The position numbers were made by a program, and so were the translations under genes. Shown here piece after piece: positions 43,122 to 54,636 of a stretch of 64,000 nucleotides of DNA (its first letter is position 1; every line of letters starts with the position of its first letter). The notes below the pieces were generated by a model, which saw nothing but the letters and a program-made list of their open reading frames with translations, was not told where the DNA came from and did not search any database. The stretch comes from Aquirufa lenticrescens (GTDB lineage: Bacteria > Bacteroidota > Bacteroidia > Cytophagales > Spirosomataceae): positions 1,812,501 through 1,876,500 of the forward strand of contig NZ_CP049834.1 in NCBI RefSeq assembly GCF_019916085.1, written 5' to 3'.

Positions 43122-44645
43122 ATGTCAGTTAAGAAAATTCAATCAGCCTTAATTTCGGTTTATTACAAGGACGGTTTAGCGCCTATCATTCAAGAACTTC
43201 ATAAAAACGGAGTGACACTTTATTCTACGGGAGGGACGCAGTCTTTCATCGAAGAATTAGGTATTCCCGTGATTGCAGTAGAAGATTTAACGGGTTATCC
43301 GTCGATCTTTGGTGGTCGTGTGAAGACGTTGCACCCGAAGGTTTTTGGAGGAATCTTACACCGTCGTGACTTAGCGTCTGATGTGGAGGTGGCCAAACAA
43401 TACGATATTCCTGCATTAGATTTAGTAATGGTGGATTTGTATCCATTCGAGGAAACTGTAGCATCTGGAGCTTCTGATGAAGATATTATTGAGAAAATTG
43501 ACATTGGTGGTATTTCTTTAATCCGCGGTGGAGCGAAGAACTTTAACGATGTATTAATCGTTTCGTCTCGTGATCAATACGCGGAGGTTGCGGCAATTTT
43601 TGCAGCACATGGCTCTACTTCGACGACATTAGAAGAACGTAGACGTTTTGCTGGAAAGGCTTTCCAGGTTTCATCTCATTATGATGGAGCGATTCAACGT
43701 TATTTCGCGGGCCAATCTGCAGATTTGGCAAATTACACGACCTTGCCAGCACACGGCTTACGTTATGGAGAGAATCCACACCAACAAGGTAAATTCTACG
43801 GAGATTTAGCGGCGCTATTTGATAAATTACACGGTAAGGAATTGTCTTACAATAACTTAGTAGACGTAGATGCTTGTTTGTCTTTATTAGACGAATTTGC
43901 TGAAACGGCTTTCGTGATTATTAAGCACATGAATGCGTGCGGTGTGGCGACGGGAACAACGGTGAAAGAGGCCTACGATAAGGCACTTTCTTGCGATCCT
44001 ATTTCGGCTTTTGGTGGTGTTTTAGCCACCAATAATACGGTGGACAAAGCAGCGGCTGAATCGATCAATCCTTTGTTCTGTGAGATTTTAATTGCGCCAG
44101 ACTTTACGGAGGAGGCTTTGGAGATCTTAAAGACAAAGAAAAACCGTATTCTATTGAAGCGTAACCAAGTTGCTTTCCCTAAAGTAATGTTCAAGACCTT
44201 GTTAAATGGTGTTTTAGAACAAGATAAGGACTTAGTGATGGAAGGCGTAGAAGATTTCAAGACAGTGACGAAACGTGTTCCTACAGACGAGCAAAAGCGT
44301 GCTTTAGCGTTTGCGTTAAAGATCTGTAAGCACACAAAGTCGAATACGATCATTTTAGCGAATGATGGACAGCTATTGGCTTCAGGAGTGGGTCAAACTT
44401 CTCGCGTAGATGCCTTAAAGCAAGCAATCGATAAAGCAAAGGAATTTGGATTTGACTTAAACGGTGCTGTGATGGCTTCGGATGCGTTCTTCCCATTCCC
44501 TGACTGCGTAGAAATTGCTGGAAATGCGGGTATTGTGGCTGTTACGCAACCTGGTGGATCGATTAAGGATCAAGATTCAATCGATTATTGCGATGCGAAC
44601 GATTTAGCCATGGTCATGACGGGAATTCGTCACTTCAAACATTAG
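43122..44645 (+). CDS. purH: Bifunctional AICAR formyltransferase/IMP cyclohydrolase
   Basis: 507 residues, the usual PurH length. The N-terminal IMP cyclohydrolase domain (about 1-195) has LYSTGGTQSF, DLTGYPSIFGGRVKTLHPK and IDIGGISLIRGGAKNF. The C-terminal transformylase domain has LRYGENPHQ, IIKHMNACGVATG, DPISAFGGV and DAFFPFPDCVE. It does the last two steps of IMP synthesis in the cytoplasm. A TACCTTTG box precedes it and nothing resembling a terminator follows it; gyrB starts 94 bp later. Confidence 0.97.
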   Translation: MSVKKIQSALISVYYKDGLAPIIQELHKNGVTLYSTGGTQSFIEELGIPVIAVEDLTGYPSIFGGRVKTLHPKVFGGILHRRDLASDVEVAKQYDIPALDLVMVDLYPFEETVASGASDEDIIEKIDIGGISLIRGGAKNFNDVLIVSSRDQYAEVAAIFAAHGSTSTTLEERRRFAGKAFQVSSHYDGAIQRYFAGQSADLANYTTLPAHGLRYGENPHQQGKFYGDLAALFDKLHGKELSYNNLVDVDACLSLLDEFAETAFVIIKHMNACGVATGTTVKEAYDKALSCDPISAFGGVLATNNTVDKAAAESINPLFCEILIAPDFTEEALEILKTKKNRILLKRNQVAFPKVMFKTLLNGVLEQDKDLVMEGVEDFKTVTKRVPTDEQKRALAFALKICKHTKSNTIILANDGQLLASGVGQTSRVDALKQAIDKAKEFGFDLNGAVMASDAFFPFPDCVEIAGNAGIVAVTQPGGSIKDQDSIDYCDANDLAMVMTGIRHFKH

Positions 44646-44721
44646 GATTATTCAGTTAAAATTTATATTTTTAAGGTTACTAATCAACAGTATTTCCGGG
44701 CGATTAAAAAGCTCGTTTTAA

Positions 44722-46710
<1,989 letters not shown>

Positions 46711-46711
46711 A

Positions 46712-46930
46712 ATGAATTTTGATTTTAAGTCGTATCATTTGCGTGGCATTCACGCGGAGACGCTGGAGGAAAAGCAAAAGATCAATCAGGAATTGAAAGA
46801 CTTTTACAATTCCTTAATAGAGGAGGACAAACGCTTGTTTAATTTAGAACTTCAGAAATTCTTGGCAACAGAAATGGGGCGTTTGGGTTCTGATTATCAA
46901 GCCATCAAAAATCAAGTTCCTACGGAATAA
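46712..46930 (+). CDS. Small charged protein of unknown function downstream of gyrB
   Basis: 72 residues, charged and probably alpha-helical (ETLEEKQKINQELKDFYNSL and EEDKRLFNLELQKFL), no signal or membrane segment. The ATG comes one base after the gyrB stop, so it is translationally linked to gyrB. It is followed by an inverted repeat that could be the operon terminator. I do not recognise the family. Confidence 0.72.
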   Translation: MNFDFKSYHLRGIHAETLEEKQKINQELKDFYNSLIEEDKRLFNLELQKFLATEMGRLGSDYQAIKNQVPTE

Positions 46931-46968
46931 TATGAGTGAATTAGATAAAATACTGAAACACGATGAGT

Positions 46969-46998
46969 CAAAAGATTCCCTTGCCGGGAATCTTTTGT
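46969..46998 (+). terminator. Probable gyrB operon terminator (perfect 12-bp inverted repeat)
   Basis: CAAAAGATTCCC and GGGAATCTTTTG form a perfect 12-bp stem on TTGCC. The T run is short and partly in the stem, the same design as the terminator at 18785. If it acts as a terminator, ppk1 should start after it, at 47034. Confidence 0.6.
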
Positions 46999-47033
46999 CA
47001 TTACTTACGCCTACGAACTGGAAGATTAATCTG

Positions 47034-49220
47034 ATGGCTCCGCGTGAGCAAAATCGGAAGGTAGATAAGTCGACCCAAAAGTCGAACGATACCATCGCGA
47101 AATCAAAATTCATCTCGCGTGATTTGTCGTGGTTAAAGTTTGACGAGCGGGTTTTGGATCAGGCGCGTGATACGTCTAAGTCACTTTTTGATCGCTTAAA
47201 ATTCTTAGCGATTACGGCCTCTAATTTGGATGAGTTCTTTACCATCCGAATGGGCTCCTTGTATAATTACATCGATTTAGGGAAAGAAAGGACGGATTAT
47301 TGTGGTTTGCGTGAGGTGCCTTTTAAGCAGGCAATTATTAACGATGCACAGGAATTTACACAAGAAAAGCACCGCCTTTTCATGGAGGAAATCTTGCCCT
47401 TATTTCCGGAAAACGGGCTTTTATTAGCTTGTTTAGATGATTTAGACGAAGACGAAAAGGAAGAGGTAGCGACCTATTTCCAGCGGACCATCTATCCGAT
47501 GTTAACACCGATGGTGTTCGATCATACGCACACGTTCCCTAGTTTGTTAGCTAAAACCTTGATTTTTGGAGTGGTTACGGTGGGACTTTCAGATAAGAAA
47601 AAGACGCGAAACGAGCGGGAGCAAAAGATCTCTTTTGTTCAGATTCCGTTGAATTTAAAACGTTTTTACGTGATTGAAAGAGAGGATAAAGTATTGTTTA
47701 TCCCGATTGAAGAAATTATACGCCATCATTTGCAGGTCTTATACCGCAATGTGGAAATTGAATCGACGACTTTATTCCGCATCACACGTAACGGGGATTT
47801 CGATTTAGTGGAGCACGAGGATTCGGATACGGATTTCGTGGATGAGGTGAAGAAGAAGATTAAGGACCGTCGTTTGGGTCGTGTGACGCGTGTGGAGGTG
47901 GAGAAATTCCATTCGGATTTCTTGTTGACAGAGATGTTAAAGCGTTGGAATTTAGAGCGTTCAGATATCTTTGTCAAGAATTCAATTTTGGATTTTACGT
48001 GTTTTTGGCAAATCTTAAAACACACTGAATTTAAGACCCAAATGGCTGTAAATCCTGCTGTGGTTCCGGCCTTAGGTCTGAAATCAGTGGTGATTGATGA
48101 CATTTTCGATACGATCAAACGTGGTGATATTTTACTGCATCATCCCTACAATAATTTTGAGCCCGTTATTCAATTATTGGAACAAGCGGCAGACGATCCG
48201 AAAGTCTTAGCGATTAAGATTACTTTATATCGTATTTCTAAAAACTCTCGTATTTCAAGTGCTTTATTGCGCGCAGCGGAGCAGGGGAAACACGTTTCGG
48301 TCTTGTTTGAGGTGAAGGCTCGCTTCGATGAGGAGAACAATATCAAGGAGGCGACGAAACTGCAGAAAGCGGGTTGCTTCGTGATCTACGGTATTCCGGG
48401 GTTGAAAACGCATACAAAATTATTGCAAGTAATTCGTAATGAAGGGAATCATGTGGTCAGTTATGCCCACCTTTCCTCTGGAAATTACAACGAGGATACG
48501 GCTAAATTATATACGGATATTGGTCTATTAACAACGGATACACGTATTACCCAAGATATATCAGAGTTCTTCAATGTAATTACAGGGCATTCCATGCCCA
48601 CGCATTACGAGCATTTGATAACGGCGCCACGCGATATGCGGAACCGTTTAATCGAGATGATTGAGAATGAAGTGAAAAATCACAAAGAAGGTTTGCCAGC
48701 GGGTATTTGCTGGAAAATTAATTCCTTGCAGGATTTGAAGACTATGGAAGCACTTTATAAGGCTTCGCAAGCGGGTTTGCCCGTGCTTTTAATCGTGAGA
48801 GGTATCTGCTGTATTCGTCCTCAACGCAATGGTTTGTCTGAGAATATCTTTATTAAATCGATTGTAGGGGAGTATTTAGAGCATACGCGTTTGTATTATT
48901 TCCATAATGCCGGCGATCCTAAAATCTATGGGGGAAGCGCGGATGTGATGGTGCGCAGCTTTGACCGACGTATTGAATCCTTATTTGAATTAGTGAATAC
49001 ACGCGCGAAGAATCTGGCTATTACTATCTTAGACTGGAATCTTCAGGATACGAAAAATTCGTATGAGATGCAGGAGGATGGGACCTATTGGAAAATCGAA
49101 AGCGATGTACCTTTTGATATCCATACGAAATTTTACGAAATCAAAGACGAGGATTTGGTTGCCGAACTAGCTTTTGATAAATTTACAGTTAGCCTAGATA
49201 CGAAACTAGAATCAAAATAG
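47034..49220 (+). CDS. ppk1: Polyphosphate kinase 1
   Basis: 728 residues from ATG 47034 (MAPREQNRKVDKS). An in-frame ATG at 46932 would add 34 residues but would place a perfect terminator-like inverted repeat inside the gene; the conserved N domain begins later, at FISRDLSWLKFDERVLDQA, so the shorter start is preferred. Other PPK1 motifs: ITASNLDEFFTIRMG, KITLYRISKNSRI, the phosphorylated-His motif KTHTKLL, YAHLSSGNYNEDTAKLYTD and LEHTRLYYFHN. It makes polyphosphate from ATP. The genes for a CNT transporter and primase follow closely. Confidence 0.94.
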   Translation: MAPREQNRKVDKSTQKSNDTIAKSKFISRDLSWLKFDERVLDQARDTSKSLFDRLKFLAITASNLDEFFTIRMGSLYNYIDLGKERTDYCGLREVPFKQAIINDAQEFTQEKHRLFMEEILPLFPENGLLLACLDDLDEDEKEEVATYFQRTIYPMLTPMVFDHTHTFPSLLAKTLIFGVVTVGLSDKKKTRNEREQKISFVQIPLNLKRFYVIEREDKVLFIPIEEIIRHHLQVLYRNVEIESTTLFRITRNGDFDLVEHEDSDTDFVDEVKKKIKDRRLGRVTRVEVEKFHSDFLLTEMLKRWNLERSDIFVKNSILDFTCFWQILKHTEFKTQMAVNPAVVPALGLKSVVIDDIFDTIKRGDILLHHPYNNFEPVIQLLEQAADDPKVLAIKITLYRISKNSRISSALLRAAEQGKHVSVLFEVKARFDEENNIKEATKLQKAGCFVIYGIPGLKTHTKLLQVIRNEGNHVVSYAHLSSGNYNEDTAKLYTDIGLLTTDTRITQDISEFFNVITGHSMPTHYEHLITAPRDMRNRLIEMIENEVKNHKEGLPAGICWKINSLQDLKTMEALYKASQAGLPVLLIVRGICCIRPQRNGLSENIFIKSIVGEYLEHTRLYYFHNAGDPKIYGGSADVMVRSFDRRIESLFELVNTRAKNLAITILDWNLQDTKNSYEMQEDGTYWKIESDVPFDIHTKFYEIKDEDLVAELAFDKFTVSLDTKLESK

Positions 49221-49244
49221 GCGAATTACACCAATAAACAACAC

Positions 49245-50483
49245 ATGGAAAGATTTACAGGATTGCTCGGTATCGTATTGATTTTGGGCGTATCATTTTT
49301 GATGTCGAATAACCGAAAAGCGATCAATTACCGGACGGTAGGCGTAGGTCTTTTAATGCAAGTGTTGTTAGCGGTGTTTATTTTAAAGACAGAGACAGGC
49401 CAAAACCTCTTCCAATGGTTAGGTGATTCCATCAATACCTTATTAGGTCAAGCGGATAAAGGAGCACAATTCGTGTTCGGTTCTTTAGTGAATCGTGACT
49501 TGATGATTAAGGCATTTGGTCCCGGAAATGATTATATCTTCTTCTTTAAAGTAGTTCCTACGATCATCTTTGTGTCTGTTTTAGTGAATATGTTCTACCA
49601 TTTAGGCGTTCTTCAGCGGGTGGTTTCCTTTATCGGGAAAGGCGTTCACTGGTTAATGGGTGTGAGTGGGGCAGAGGCGCTTTCAAATGTGGCATCCACG
49701 TTTGTAGGCCAGGTAGAGGCTCAAATTATGATCAAGCCTTATTTAAAAAACATGACGAATTCGGAGCTGATGGCTTCGATGACGGGTTCATTTGCCTGCA
49801 TCGCGGGTGGTGTAATGGCCGTTTATATCTCCTTGGGAGTTCCAGCAGCGTATTTATTAGCGGCAAGTTTGATGGCTGCGCCGGGTGCGCTTGTGATTTC
49901 TAAAATCATGTTCCCAGAAACGGAGAAGTCGGAGACGGAAGGGGAAGTTAAATTAGAATTGTCTAAGACTCACGCGAATTTAGTCGATGCCATCGCGGCA
50001 GGTGCGAGTGAGGGTTTGAAAGTGGGGATGAATGTGATCGCGATGTTGATCGGTTTTATTGCTTTGATCGCTTTAGTGGATTTAGGGTTAGGACATATTG
50101 GTGCTTGGATTAACTATCCAGAATTATCGATGAACACGATTTTAGGAAAAGTATTCTCTGTATTTGCTTTTGCGATGGGCGTTCCCGCGCAGGATATTGA
50201 AGTGGCAGGAGCCTTGATGGGTAAGAAAATGGTGGTGAACGAATTCGTCGCTTATTTAGATATGGTGCATTTGAAAGCAACGTTAGATCCGAAAACAATT
50301 GCGATTACGAGTTTTGCCTTGTGTGGTTTTGCGAACTTTTCATCGGTAGCTATCCAAATCGGGGGTATCGGAGAATTAGCTCCATCACGTCGTTCCGATT
50401 TAGCGAAATTAGGCTTTAAAGCCTTGATCGCAGGTACTTTGGCCTCTTATTTATCAGCAACGCTAGCCGGCTTATTATTGTAA
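49245..50483 (+). CDS. NupC/CNT family concentrative nucleoside transporter
   Basis: 412 residues, highly hydrophobic, about 8 to 10 membrane segments. The family signature regions are visible: GVSGAEALSNVASTFVGQVEAQ (the substrate and cation site of CNTs), MTGSFACIAGGVMAVYISLG and FALCGFANFSSVAIQIGGIG. It imports nucleosides with H+ or Na+ over the inner membrane. It begins 24 bp after ppk1 and ends one base before dnaG, so it is probably in one transcript with both. The specific nucleosides are not predictable. Confidence 0.94.
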   Translation: MERFTGLLGIVLILGVSFLMSNNRKAINYRTVGVGLLMQVLLAVFILKTETGQNLFQWLGDSINTLLGQADKGAQFVFGSLVNRDLMIKAFGPGNDYIFFFKVVPTIIFVSVLVNMFYHLGVLQRVVSFIGKGVHWLMGVSGAEALSNVASTFVGQVEAQIMIKPYLKNMTNSELMASMTGSFACIAGGVMAVYISLGVPAAYLLAASLMAAPGALVISKIMFPETEKSETEGEVKLELSKTHANLVDAIAAGASEGLKVGMNVIAMLIGFIALIALVDLGLGHIGAWINYPELSMNTILGKVFSVFAFAMGVPAQDIEVAGALMGKKMVVNEFVAYLDMVHLKATLDPKTIAITSFALCGFANFSSVAIQIGGIGELAPSRRSDLAKLGFKALIAGTLASYLSATLAGLLL

Positions 50484-50484
50484 T

Positions 50485-52443
50485 ATGCGCATTGATCCCG
50501 AAACCGTCGAGCGAATAAAGCAAACGGCTGCGGTGGCAGACGTGATCGGGGATTATGTGACAATTAAGAAGAAAGGCGCGAACTATTGGGCTTGCTGTCC
50601 TTTCCACGGAGAAAAGACGCCGTCTTTTTCTATTTCCCCAGCGAAGGGAATTTACAAATGTTTTGGTTGTGGAAAAGCCGGTGATTCTGTGCGTTTCATT
50701 ATGGATATGGAAGGCCTGGGTTACGGAGAGGCCTTACGTCATTTGGCCAAAAAATACGGTATCGACATCCAAGAAGAGGAAATGACCGACGACCAGCTCG
50801 TTCGTCAAAACGAGCGCGAAAGTCTTTTAATCATCCTCGAATACGCGAAAGAATACTTCAAAAAACAATTATACGATACAGACGAAGGAAAATCGATTGC
50901 CCTGCCTTATTTCAAGGAACGCGGTTTTTCCGATGCCACGCTTCAATCATTCGATTTAGGCTACAGCCCAGAAGCCTGGGATGCTTTCTTGAAAGCGGCC
51001 CTCAAACAGGGTTTTTCTCAGGAAATCATTGAAAAAGCAGGTTTAGTCACTCAAAAGAATGACGACGGAAAGGTCTACGATCGATTCCGTAACCGTGTTA
51101 TCTTCCCGATTCACAATGTGTCGGGGAAAATCATCGCTTTTGGTGCACGTATCCTACGAAACGACGCTAAGAATCAGGCAAAGTACCTGAACTCTCCGGA
51201 AACGGAAGTTTACCATAAGTCAGCCACCTTATATGGTATCTCACAAGCAAAAAATGAGATCCGAACGAAAGACGTTTGTTACTTAGTTGAGGGTTATACC
51301 GATGTTATTTCCTTGCACCAAGCGGGAATTAAAAACGTGGTAGCCTCTTCAGGTACGTCTTTGACTATCGAGCAGATTAAATTAATTGGTCGTTTTACCC
51401 AGCATGTGACGGTATTATACGATGGTGATTCAGCGGGTATAAAGGCCGCCTTGCGCGGGATGGATTTGATTTTGGAAGAAGGCTTGCAAGTAAATTTAGT
51501 GGTGTTCCCGGAAGGAAATGATCCCGATTCCTTTGTGCGCAAAATCGGTTCTGAGGCCTTTATTGACTACATTAAGAAAGAAGCGAAGGATGTGATTTCG
51601 TTCCAAGCGAATCTCTTTAAAGAAGAAGCAGGGGACGATCCTTTTAAGAAAGCCGAAATGATTAAGGAAATGGTTCAATCCATTTCAAAGATACCGGATG
51701 CCATTCAACGGAGTCTTTTCATTCAAAAGACCGCGACGATGATGCGGATGGATGAAGATGTCCTTTTAGCGGAATTGAATAAGATTCAGCTGAAAAAGAT
51801 GAAAGGGGCTAGCCAAGATCCTCAGCAAATATCTGCACAGCAATATGCGGAGGTGCGTCAATTGATTGAGCCCACTTTCGCTGATGAGGACGAGCCGGCG
51901 CAAGTTCAGAATTTAGCTTATTACCAAGAATTGGAATGTGTGCGTCTATTGATTAATTATGGGCATTTGGAAATCAATCCAGAAAAGGCTCCAGGATTAA
52001 CGGTAGTACATTATTTAATAGATGAGTTAGAAGGAACCATTTTCCAAACTCCATTATTTGTGCGCATTCTTGATTTATGTAAACAGGAATTTGCTGCTCA
52101 GCGTGCTCCTAAACCTGATTTCTTCTTGCACCATACGGACGAAGAGATTCAATCATTCTCGATTAATATCTCTTCTGATAAGCATTCTGTTTCTTCTGAA
52201 TGGAAGGATAAACATGAGATTCGCGTGAATACAGACGAAGAAATGTTAGAGGATTTAGCCTACAAGAATGTATTGCGCCTTAGAAAGGTTTATAATGATC
52301 AGCATTTGCAGGAGATCTTGAGCAAATTAGATTCATTAAAGGCTGATGCGTCAGAAATGGATGAGGTTTTGCTTGAATTCATCCGTTTGAAGGAAATTCA
52401 AAAAAATATTTCTCAAGAATTAGGCACTGTGATCGAAAAATAG
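50485..52443 (+). CDS. dnaG: DNA primase
   Basis: 652 residues. CHC2 zinc finger at the N-terminus (CPFHGEKTPSF and YKCFGCGKAGD), catalytic core and Toprim domain (YLVEGYTDVISLHQAGIKNVVASSGTSLT and VLYDGDSAG), then a C-terminal helicase-binding region (about 440-652) that diverges from E. coli, as is normal. It makes RNA primers at the replication fork. It starts one base after the nucleoside-transporter stop. A small secreted protein gene follows by 17 bp. Confidence 0.97.
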   Translation: MRIDPETVERIKQTAAVADVIGDYVTIKKKGANYWACCPFHGEKTPSFSISPAKGIYKCFGCGKAGDSVRFIMDMEGLGYGEALRHLAKKYGIDIQEEEMTDDQLVRQNERESLLIILEYAKEYFKKQLYDTDEGKSIALPYFKERGFSDATLQSFDLGYSPEAWDAFLKAALKQGFSQEIIEKAGLVTQKNDDGKVYDRFRNRVIFPIHNVSGKIIAFGARILRNDAKNQAKYLNSPETEVYHKSATLYGISQAKNEIRTKDVCYLVEGYTDVISLHQAGIKNVVASSGTSLTIEQIKLIGRFTQHVTVLYDGDSAGIKAALRGMDLILEEGLQVNLVVFPEGNDPDSFVRKIGSEAFIDYIKKEAKDVISFQANLFKEEAGDDPFKKAEMIKEMVQSISKIPDAIQRSLFIQKTATMMRMDEDVLLAELNKIQLKKMKGASQDPQQISAQQYAEVRQLIEPTFADEDEPAQVQNLAYYQELECVRLLINYGHLEINPEKAPGLTVVHYLIDELEGTIFQTPLFVRILDLCKQEFAAQRAPKPDFFLHHTDEEIQSFSINISSDKHSVSSEWKDKHEIRVNTDEEMLEDLAYKNVLRLRKVYNDQHLQEILSKLDSLKADASEMDEVLLEFIRLKEIQKNISQELGTVIEK

Positions 52444-52460
52444 CCTATTTTTGCTCTTGA

Positions 52461-52979
52461 ATGAAAAAAATACTTGCCATAATGCTATTCTCTGTGCTGC
52501 TTTACCAAGCAGGCGGTTTTGCGTTGCAGTATTTATCAGAAGGCAACACCGTTGCGATTGATCCGGAAACGGAAGAGACGGTAATCGTTAAAATTCCAAT
52601 CAATTTACCTTATCAAACAGACTGGGTTTCTTCAGAAGAAGTAGAGGGGTCTGTTCGTCAAGGCGATGAATTCTACGAAATGAAGGAGCGCAAGGTGGAA
52701 AATGACACCTTGGTGACGGTGATGGTGAAAGACCGTAATGCCCGTGAAAACTTCTTTGATTTAGCGGAGCAGGTAAATGAACACCTGACCGATGAGCCTG
52801 GTTCTACACCTTCGAAAACGAAATTAATTAATACCCTTGTTAAAGAATATTGTGCTCAGGCTTCTGGCTGGGTTCTCTATATTATGGAATGGCCTGCTTC
52901 AATCGAAGCTCCCGTTCATCCTATTTTACCAACAAAAGACTTCTCGTCTGATTTTTTCTCGCCGCCACGGCACGCTTAG
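52461..52979 (+). CDS. Secreted protein of unknown function downstream of dnaG
   Basis: 172 residues with a hydrophobic N-terminal signal or anchor (KKILAIMLFSVLLYQAGGFAL). The rest is soluble and acidic, with one Cys (KEYCAQ) and a C-terminus rich in Pro and aromatic residues (FFSPPRHA). I do not recognise a family. It begins 17 bp after dnaG and is followed by a palindrome at 53003-53024 and an outer-membrane barrel gene. Confidence 0.78.
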   Translation: MKKILAIMLFSVLLYQAGGFALQYLSEGNTVAIDPETEETVIVKIPINLPYQTDWVSSEEVEGSVRQGDEFYEMKERKVENDTLVTVMVKDRNARENFFDLAEQVNEHLTDEPGSTPSKTKLINTLVKEYCAQASGWVLYIMEWPASIEAPVHPILPTKDFSSDFFSPPRHA

Positions 52980-53002
52980 TTTTTCTTTGATTCCCTTTTT
53001 AG

Positions 53003-53024
53003 CCTAGGACAAATCTGTCCCAGG
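53003..53024. promoter_or_regulatory. Possible operator: CCTAGGACA-N4-TGTCCCAGG dyad
   Basis: The 9-bp arms match at 8 of 9 positions around a 4-base centre, 31 bp before the outer-membrane barrel gene. There is no T run on the plus strand. It could be an operator for the downstream pair or a weak terminator for the upstream gene. Confidence 0.4.
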
Positions 53025-53055
53025 AAATCGTGTATTATTTTAAAAATTAAGCAAA

Positions 53056-54156
53056 ATGAAAAAAATCTTTTTAGCACTCCTATGTGTAGGAGTATTTACG
53101 TCTAGTTCTTTAGGTCAAGGTTGTGTAGCCGTTCGTCACATGAGCTGCTCAGTGGGAACGGGTACAAACTCGAATTCGATGATGCACCCGGGCCAATGGC
53201 AAGTTTCATTAGGATTTAGAAGCCTTCATTCTTATAAACATTATGTAGGGGCTGATTACCAGCCAGCACGTGAAGCGGCAGGTACCAATGTGATTAATGA
53301 TTCCCAAAGTTTTGATTTAGGGGTTACGTATTCAGTAACAGATCGTCTTTTGTTAGCGGTTAATTTACCGCTGAACTTTAATTACAGAACCTCACTTTAT
53401 GAGCACTATGGTAATGCATTGAATGTAAATCCCGCTCAAAAGCGTTTTGGTACCATGGCGAACGGTATCGGAGATGCGCGTCTGACTGCTTCTTACTGGT
53501 TGTTGGATCCGTTGAAACATATGAAAGGGAACCTTTCTGTGGGTCTTGGTCTGAAGTTGCCTACAGGTGATTCGAAAGCGATGGATAAATTCCATAGAAG
53601 AGCCAGTGATGGATCGGACTATACGATTGAAAAGCCAGTGGATCAGTCGATTCAATTAGGCGATGGCGGTGTGGGAATTAACTTGGAGATTCAAGGTTAC
53701 CAGCAATTGTTCAGTCGTACGTCTCTTTACTATAATGGATTCTATATGTCGAATCCTAGGAATGTGAATGATGCTGCGAATGTGGCACCAGATAAAGTGG
53801 TAACAGATGAAATGGTCCGCTATATGTCAGTGGCAGATCAATACGCAGGTCGTGTAGGTTTAAATTATGCTTTGGCCCCCAAAGCAGGTATCGGCGCTAC
53901 CCTAGGTGCTCGTATCGAAGGTGTTCCAGCTTATGATTTAATCGGAGGTTCTGATGGTTTCCGCCGTCCAGGTTATATCTTCTCGATCGAACCAGGCATC
54001 AGTTATTCCACAGCGAAGAATACGTTTTTCGTATCATTGCCTATCGCCACACAGCGTAATCGAATCAAAAGTGCAAGTGATTGGGTAAATAATAAGCATG
54101 GGGATGCCGCTTTTGCAGACTATTTTATTTCAGCGACAGTGACACATCGTTTTTAA
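53056..54156 (+). CDS. Outer-membrane beta-barrel protein, phenol MetA-deg-like
   Basis: 366 residues with a Sec signal ending SSLGQ. The mature part consists of alternating beta strands and ends in the aromatic THRF typical of outer-membrane barrels. FDLGVTYSVTDRLLLAVNLPLNF and GIGDARLTASYWL resemble the family annotated as MetA pathway of phenol degradation/putative transporter. It begins with a Cys-containing segment (GCVAVRHMSCSVG) after the signal. It probably allows passage of a small molecule or binds one; function is not assigned. A DoxX-like membrane gene follows by 10 bp. Confidence 0.8.
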   Translation: MKKIFLALLCVGVFTSSSLGQGCVAVRHMSCSVGTGTNSNSMMHPGQWQVSLGFRSLHSYKHYVGADYQPAREAAGTNVINDSQSFDLGVTYSVTDRLLLAVNLPLNFNYRTSLYEHYGNALNVNPAQKRFGTMANGIGDARLTASYWLLDPLKHMKGNLSVGLGLKLPTGDSKAMDKFHRRASDGSDYTIEKPVDQSIQLGDGGVGINLEIQGYQQLFSRTSLYYNGFYMSNPRNVNDAANVAPDKVVTDEMVRYMSVADQYAGRVGLNYALAPKAGIGATLGARIEGVPAYDLIGGSDGFRRPGYIFSIEPGISYSTAKNTFFVSLPIATQRNRIKSASDWVNNKHGDAAFADYFISATVTHRF

Positions 54157-54166
54157 TTTTTATGAC

Positions 54167-54595
54167 ATGGTAACTATTAGCAAATCACGTCTCCAAGCCC
54201 TCGTAACGGCAGCTTGGTTAAACCGCGCGATGATCGCGGTGGTGTATATTTGGTTTGGATTCTTGAAAGTTTTAGGTACGTCTCCCGCAGAAGGATTAGT
54301 GACTAAGCTTTTTAATATCACGTTAGAGCCCTTTATGGGCATACAGACGTTTCTGTTGATTTTAGGAATAGGGGAGTGTGCGATCGGAATGTTATGGTTG
54401 TCTCCTCGTTTGACTAAAATTGCGTTTTGGGTGATGCTTGGGCATTTGTTTACGACTTTTTTACCGGTATTGTTTTTGGTAGAAGATACGTGGCAATCCT
54501 TTTTCTCATTGACCCTGACAGGGCAATACATTATCAAGAATGTGGTGGTGTTATCCTCGGCATGGTTTATTTATGTCTTTCGAGAAGAAGCATAA
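54167..54595 (+). CDS. DoxX/DUF417-like small membrane protein
   Basis: 142 residues with four predicted membrane helices. The segment IWFGFLKVLGTSPAEGLV resembles the first helix and loop of the DUF417 (YkgB) and DoxX-like groups. The ATG at 54167 is used; an overlapping ATG at 54162 runs into a stop after three codons. It follows the outer-membrane barrel gene by 10 bp and probably belongs to the same transcript, which ends at the shared terminator at 54605. The function of the family is poorly defined. Confidence 0.8.
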   Translation: MVTISKSRLQALVTAAWLNRAMIAVVYIWFGFLKVLGTSPAEGLVTKLFNITLEPFMGIQTFLLILGIGECAIGMLWLSPRLTKIAFWVMLGHLFTTFLPVLFLVEDTWQSFFSLTLTGQYIIKNVVVLSSAWFIYVFREEA

Positions 54596-54604
54596 ATGGA
54601 TAAA

Positions 54605-54634
54605 AAAAAGCCCCTGACTCGTCAGGGGCTTTTT
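54605..54634. terminator. Bidirectional terminator between convergent genes
   Basis: Arms AAAAAGCCCCTGAC and GTCAGGGGCTTTTT form a perfect 14-bp stem around TC (or a CTCG loop), with A and T runs on both sides. Confidence 0.92.
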
Positions 54635-54636
54635 AC

